A stretch of DNA of 8,228 nucleotides from an uncultured Rhodospirillales bacterium. Lineage in GTDB: Bacteria > Pseudomonadota > Alphaproteobacteria > Acetobacterales > Acetobacteraceae. A program made the position numbers and the translations under genes. The stretch lies in the NCBI GenBank assembly GCA_903932545.1, contig CAIZGT010000115.1, positions 1 to 8,228 of the forward strand. The letters run 5' to 3'. The notes beneath the pieces are model-generated. The model was not told where the DNA came from and made no database searches. It was given only the letters and a program-made list of their open reading frames with translations. Positions 5,954-8,228 of this stretch are shown here, in pieces. Each line of letters begins with the position of its first letter. Position 1 is the first letter of the stretch.

Positions 5954-7488
5954 TGCTTTTGCTCCCCACCAAAGGTTTGCGATTGGGTCATGCCGCCCAT
6001 CGATTGAGCCTGTGTTGATGGCCCGTCGTCAACCAGCACCCAAGTATCTTTGGAACCACCGCCCTGCGAGGAGTTCACCACCAGCGACCCCTTCTTCATC
6101 GCCACGCGCGACAGACCGCCCGGCAGCACCCAGGTGTCTTTGCCGGTCACGGCAAAAGGCCGTAGATCGAGATGGCGCGGCTGGATCCCTTCGTCGGTGA
6201 GCGTGGGGGCGACGGAGAGTGAGATCACCGGCTGGCTGATCCAGTTCGACGGATCAGCCAGCAGCGAGGCGCGGGCCACGTCGATCTCTTCCTTCGAGGC
6301 ACGCGGACCGATGGTGATGCCGTAGCCGCCTGATTCACCAACCGGCTTGAGCACCAGATTGTTGATATTGGCCAGCGTGTAATCCAGCCCCTCCTTCTCG
6401 CGACAGATATTGGTCTGCACGTTGGCTAGGATCGCTTCTTCGCCGAGATAATATTTGATGATGCGCGGCATGTAGGCGTAGATCGCCTTGTCATCGGCAA
6501 CGCCAGTGCCGACAGCGTTGGCGAGTGTCACGTTACCCTTGCGCCACGCACCGATCAGGCCGGGCACACCCAGCATAGAATCAGGCTTGAAGACGGTGGG
6601 ATCGAGAAATTCGTCGCTGATGCGGCGATAGATGGTGTGAACTGCACGTAGCCCGGAAGTGGTGCGCATATACACACGGTCTTTCTCCACCGTCAGGTCC
6701 GCACCTTCCACCAAAGGCACTCCCATTTCACGCGCCAGAAACACGTGCTCGAAATAGGCGGAATTGTAGATGCCGGGGCTGAGCAGCACCACTTGCGGGT
6801 CGTCCACACCTTCCGGGGCTATGTCGATCATCGCACCCAGCAGGCGGCGGCCGTAATCGTCCACCGGACGCAGCTTCATGCCTGCCAGCAGGTCGGGGAA
6901 GGCGCGGCTCATCAGATGGCGATTCTCGATGACGTATGACACGCCCGATGGCGTGCGCGCGTTGTCTTCCAGAACCAGAAACTTGCCCGCCTCATCCCGA
7001 ACAATATCGGTGCCGCAGATATGGACATAGGTACCGAAACGAACCGGAAAATGCTCCATTTCCGGTCGGTAGTTCGCGTTGCTATAAACCAGATCCGCCG
7101 GCACCACGCCGTCATTGGTGATGTGACGGTCGTGATAGATGTCGTGCAGGAACAGGTTCAATGCTTTCACGCGCTGCTTCACCCCACGTTCAATCTCATC
7201 CCATTCGCCCGCAGTAAGGATGCGCGGGATGCAATCGAACGGTAGGATTCGATCAATCGCCGCGCTTTCAGAATAGATGGTGAAGGTGATGCCGAGATTG
7301 ATCAGATCATTCTCCGCCGCTGCCGCACGGGCGCGCAGGGCATCCAGGCCAATGGCTGCAATGCGACCGCGCACGATCGCCCCTGCCCCGCCATCCCCCG
7401 CGCGATCTCGGAGCAATTCGCAGAAATACTGTCCCGGATCATAGGATTGAAACGGATCGGAGAGTGGGGGGGCGGAAATGACAGACAT
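5950..7488 (-). CDS. Circularly permuted type 2 ATP-grasp protein (DUF404/DUF407)
   Basis: Predicted cytoplasmic ATP-dependent carboxylate-amine ligase of 512 residues in the circularly permuted ATP-grasp group, whose natural substrates are unknown. Visible blocks: PFQSYDPGQYFCELL at 12-26, RILPFDCIPRILTAGEW at 80-96, the acidic/Asn motif LEDNARTPSGVSYVIENR at 173-190, LLSPGIYNSAYFEH at 235-248, the glycine-rich nucleotide loop KPVGESGGYG at 381-390, RHLDLRPF at 438-445, and SSQGGGSKDTWV at 473-484. It is slightly longer than most relatives (about 470-480) because of a Gln/Gly/Ser-rich tail at 490-512. Start ATG 7488 has no clear Shine-Dalgarno, but the conserved block begins a dozen residues later and no nearer start fits. 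It is the first gene of the minus-strand run and overlaps the Alpha-E gene by four bases. The transglutaminase-like gene often found with this pair is absent. Confidence 0.94.
   Translation of the reverse strand: MSVISAPPLSDPFQSYDPGQYFCELLRDRAGDGGAGAIVRGRIAAIGLDALRARAAAAENDLINLGITFTIYSESAAIDRILPFDCIPRILTAGEWDEIERGVKQRVKALNLFLHDIYHDRHITNDGVVPADLVYSNANYRPEMEHFPVRFGTYVHICGTDIVRDEAGKFLVLEDNARTPSGVSYVIENRHLMSRAFPDLLAGMKLRPVDDYGRRLLGAMIDIAPEGVDDPQVVLLSPGIYNSAYFEHVFLAREMGVPLVEGADLTVEKDRVYMRTTSGLRAVHTIYRRISDEFLDPTVFKPDSMLGVPGLIGAWRKGNVTLANAVGTGVADDKAIYAYMPRIIKYYLGEEAILANVQTNICREKEGLDYTLANINNLVLKPVGESGGYGITIGPRASKEEIDVARASLLADPSNWISQPVISLSVAPTLTDEGIQPRHLDLRPFAVTGKDTWVLPGGLSRVAMKKGSLVVNSSQGGGSKDTWVLVDDGPSTQAQSMGGMTQSQTFGGEQKQ
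5965..6015 (-). repeat. Tandem 9-residue repeat in the ATP-grasp C-terminal tail
   Basis: Residues 492-499 (TQAQSMGG) and 501-508 (TQSQTFGG) of the ATP-grasp protein repeat the pattern TQxQxxGG with a period of nine, followed by EQKQ at the end of the protein. The repeat is clearer in protein than in DNA, so it is an old or selected duplication. It is probably a flexible tail outside the catalytic fold. The DNA also carries the ribosome binding site of the Alpha-E gene. Confidence 0.45.
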
Positions 7489-7567
7489 TGGAACCAGAAT
7501 CGTCCTCGGATCGCGCCACGCGGGATGGCTAGGGGGCAGGCAAGGCTACAGCATATCAGGCGCGCAT

Positions 7568-7591
7568 GGATTGCAACCCCTCTTGCGATCC
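7568..7591. promoter_or_regulatory. Near-perfect 9-bp palindrome, possible operator or leader hairpin
   Basis: GGATTGCAA (7568-7576) and TTGCGATCC (7583-7591) are inverted copies separated by CCCCTC. Eight of nine pairs are Watson-Crick; the ninth is T/G, which stays paired as U-G only in a plus-strand transcript. No T-run follows. The left arm contains the TTGCAA that could be the -35 of the minus-strand operon, so a dimeric regulator binding here could control that operon. An RNA hairpin in a leader upstream of the lipoprotein gene is the alternative. Confidence 0.4.
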
Positions 7592-7715
7592 ACACGACAC
7601 ATCCGCTGCCCATCACTGTGCAAATACAGGACCAAACTTTCAGGCATCCGCAGAACTGGGGTTCCGGCGCTTCATGTGGGTGGCTACAAGGCTGCAGATT
7701 GCGTTTTCAGCATAC

Positions 7716-7720
7716 GGAGA
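7716..7720 (+). promoter_or_regulatory. Ribosome binding site of the lipoprotein gene
   Basis: GGAGA lies five bases before ATG 7726. Together with the lipoprotein signal that begins exactly at this ATG, it fixes the start and rules out the overlapping frame that begins at 7566. Confidence 0.6.
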
Positions 7721-7725
7721 TTGTT

Positions 7726-8228
7726 ATGCGCCTGATCATTCCGGCTATCCTTCTCGCCTCCTTGGCCGCCTGCTCGAATCCGCCGCCGCCGCCGGCTCCG
7801 CAGGTGATTTACACCCCGCGGCCCAAGCCGGTATTCCCCGCCCCAACACATGCGCCGATCTGCGCCAAGCCCGCTGAAAAAGTTGCGTTCGCGATGGCCG
7901 CGTTGCGCATGCAATTATCCGTCACGGAACTAACCTGCGACGCCCGCCCGCAATTCAACGCCTTCACCGCCAAGTTCAAGAAAGACGTGGGCAGCAACAA
8001 CGATACGCTCGGCGCATTCTTCAAGCGCGCTTATGGCAGCAAGGGTGTGTCCAACCAAGATCAATACGAAACTGCGCAGATCAACCAAACCTCTGAAGCC
8101 GGCCAATATTATGGCGATCAGTTCTGTAAGACTGCGATGCCGATGTTCGATCAGGTGCTCGCGCTGAACAACGGCAAGGAGCTGGGTGATTACGCTGTGG
8201 CGCAGAAATTCGATCAGGTGGTGGCCGC
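7726..8228 (+). CDS. Small Pro-rich lipoprotein of unknown function, 3' end missing
   Basis: The gene starts at ATG 7726, with GGAGA (7716-7720) five bases upstream, and stays open to the window edge; 167 codons are visible. Residues 1-15 are a lipoprotein signal with a hydrophobic core (LIIPAILLASLAA) and lipobox LAAC; Cys16 should be lipidated. Position +2 is Ser, so it is probably sorted to the outer membrane by the usual rule, although that rule is best established in enterobacteria. A Pro-rich linker follows at 19-45 (five prolines in a row, then PRPKP and PAPTHAP). The remainder looks like a soluble, mostly helical domain with Cys46, Cys71 and Cys134, which could form a disulfide in the periplasm. 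I do not recognise the domain and assign no function. The gene is divergent from the ATP-grasp operon and may share the intergenic control region. Confidence 0.82.
   Translation, partial: MRLIIPAILLASLAACSNPPPPPAPQVIYTPRPKPVFPAPTHAPICAKPAEKVAFAMAALRMQLSVTELTCDARPQFNAFTAKFKKDVGSNNDTLGAFFKRAYGSKGVSNQDQYETAQINQTSEAGQYYGDQFCKTAMPMFDQVLALNNGKELGDYAVAQKFDQVVA

Larger units (their letters stand above)
7489..7725. other. Divergent intergenic region between the ATP-grasp and lipoprotein genes
   Basis: This 237-base stretch separates the divergent ATP-grasp and lipoprotein genes and should hold promoters for both. It contains the palindrome at 7568-7591. On the minus strand a candidate promoter can be drawn: TTGCAA (7576-7571), 15 bases, then TATGCT (7555-7550) preceded by TGA as an extended -10, giving a leader of roughly 55 bases before the ATP-grasp ATG. 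The fit is weak. On the plus strand no good -35/-10 pair stands out. Short open frames here have no ribosome binding site and no recognisable composition, so I call no gene. Confidence 0.4.

Noticed and set aside
7566..7877. A 103-codon plus-strand frame with several cysteines near its start, beginning in the divergent region.
   Set aside because: There is no Shine-Dalgarno before ATG 7566, and its second half overlaps the lipoprotein gene in another frame, where the lipoprotein signal and ribosome binding site are convincing.

Overview
The window looks like a chromosomal segment of a GC-rich alphaproteobacterium. The evidence is the compact, GC-biased coding, the Ala-rich Sec-type signal peptides, a TRAP transporter beside a periplasmic solute-binding protein, and the circularly permuted ATP-grasp/Alpha-E gene pair common in that class. 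The style suggests Rhodospirillales/Acetobacteraceae, but the sequence alone does not fix the family. There are eight protein genes, two cut by the window edges. I see no tRNA, rRNA, insertion sequence, integrase, CRISPR array or replication origin.

Layout: (1) bases 1-2023, plus strand: the 3' part of a TRAP transporter large permease (DctM type), then a secreted NMT1/SsuA-like solute-binding protein whose ribosome binding site overlaps the permease stop codon. (2) Bases 2020-7488, minus strand: five head-to-tail genes. In transcription order they are a circularly permuted type 2 ATP-grasp protein, an Alpha-E (DUF403) protein overlapping it by ATGA, an acyltransferase-3 family membrane protein, a TauD/TfdA-type Fe(II)/2-oxoglutarate dioxygenase, and a fumarylacetoacetate hydrolase (FAH) family enzyme one base after it. 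The FAH stop and the solute-binding-protein stop share one TTAA, so the two clusters meet tail to tail with no spacer. (3) Bases 7489-7725: a divergent intergenic region with a near-perfect 9-bp palindrome. (4) Bases 7726-8228, plus strand: the start of a small Pro-rich lipoprotein gene that runs off the window.

Working together: TRAP permease, solute-binding protein, 2-oxoglutarate dioxygenase and FAH enzyme make a plausible uptake-and-catabolism module for a small organic acid or sulfonate-like compound, with the substrate unknown. The ATP-grasp/Alpha-E pair is a separate conserved module, predicted to carry out ATP-dependent ligation or peptide synthesis. Here it is followed by a membrane O-acyltransferase rather than the transglutaminase or proteasome-like protease often found beside it. 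The most interesting non-coding elements are an intercistronic hairpin directly in front of the acyltransferase ribosome binding site (4926-4954) and the palindrome in the divergent region (7568-7591). I did not find a convincing wholly new system. All genes except the lipoprotein fall into recognisable families.
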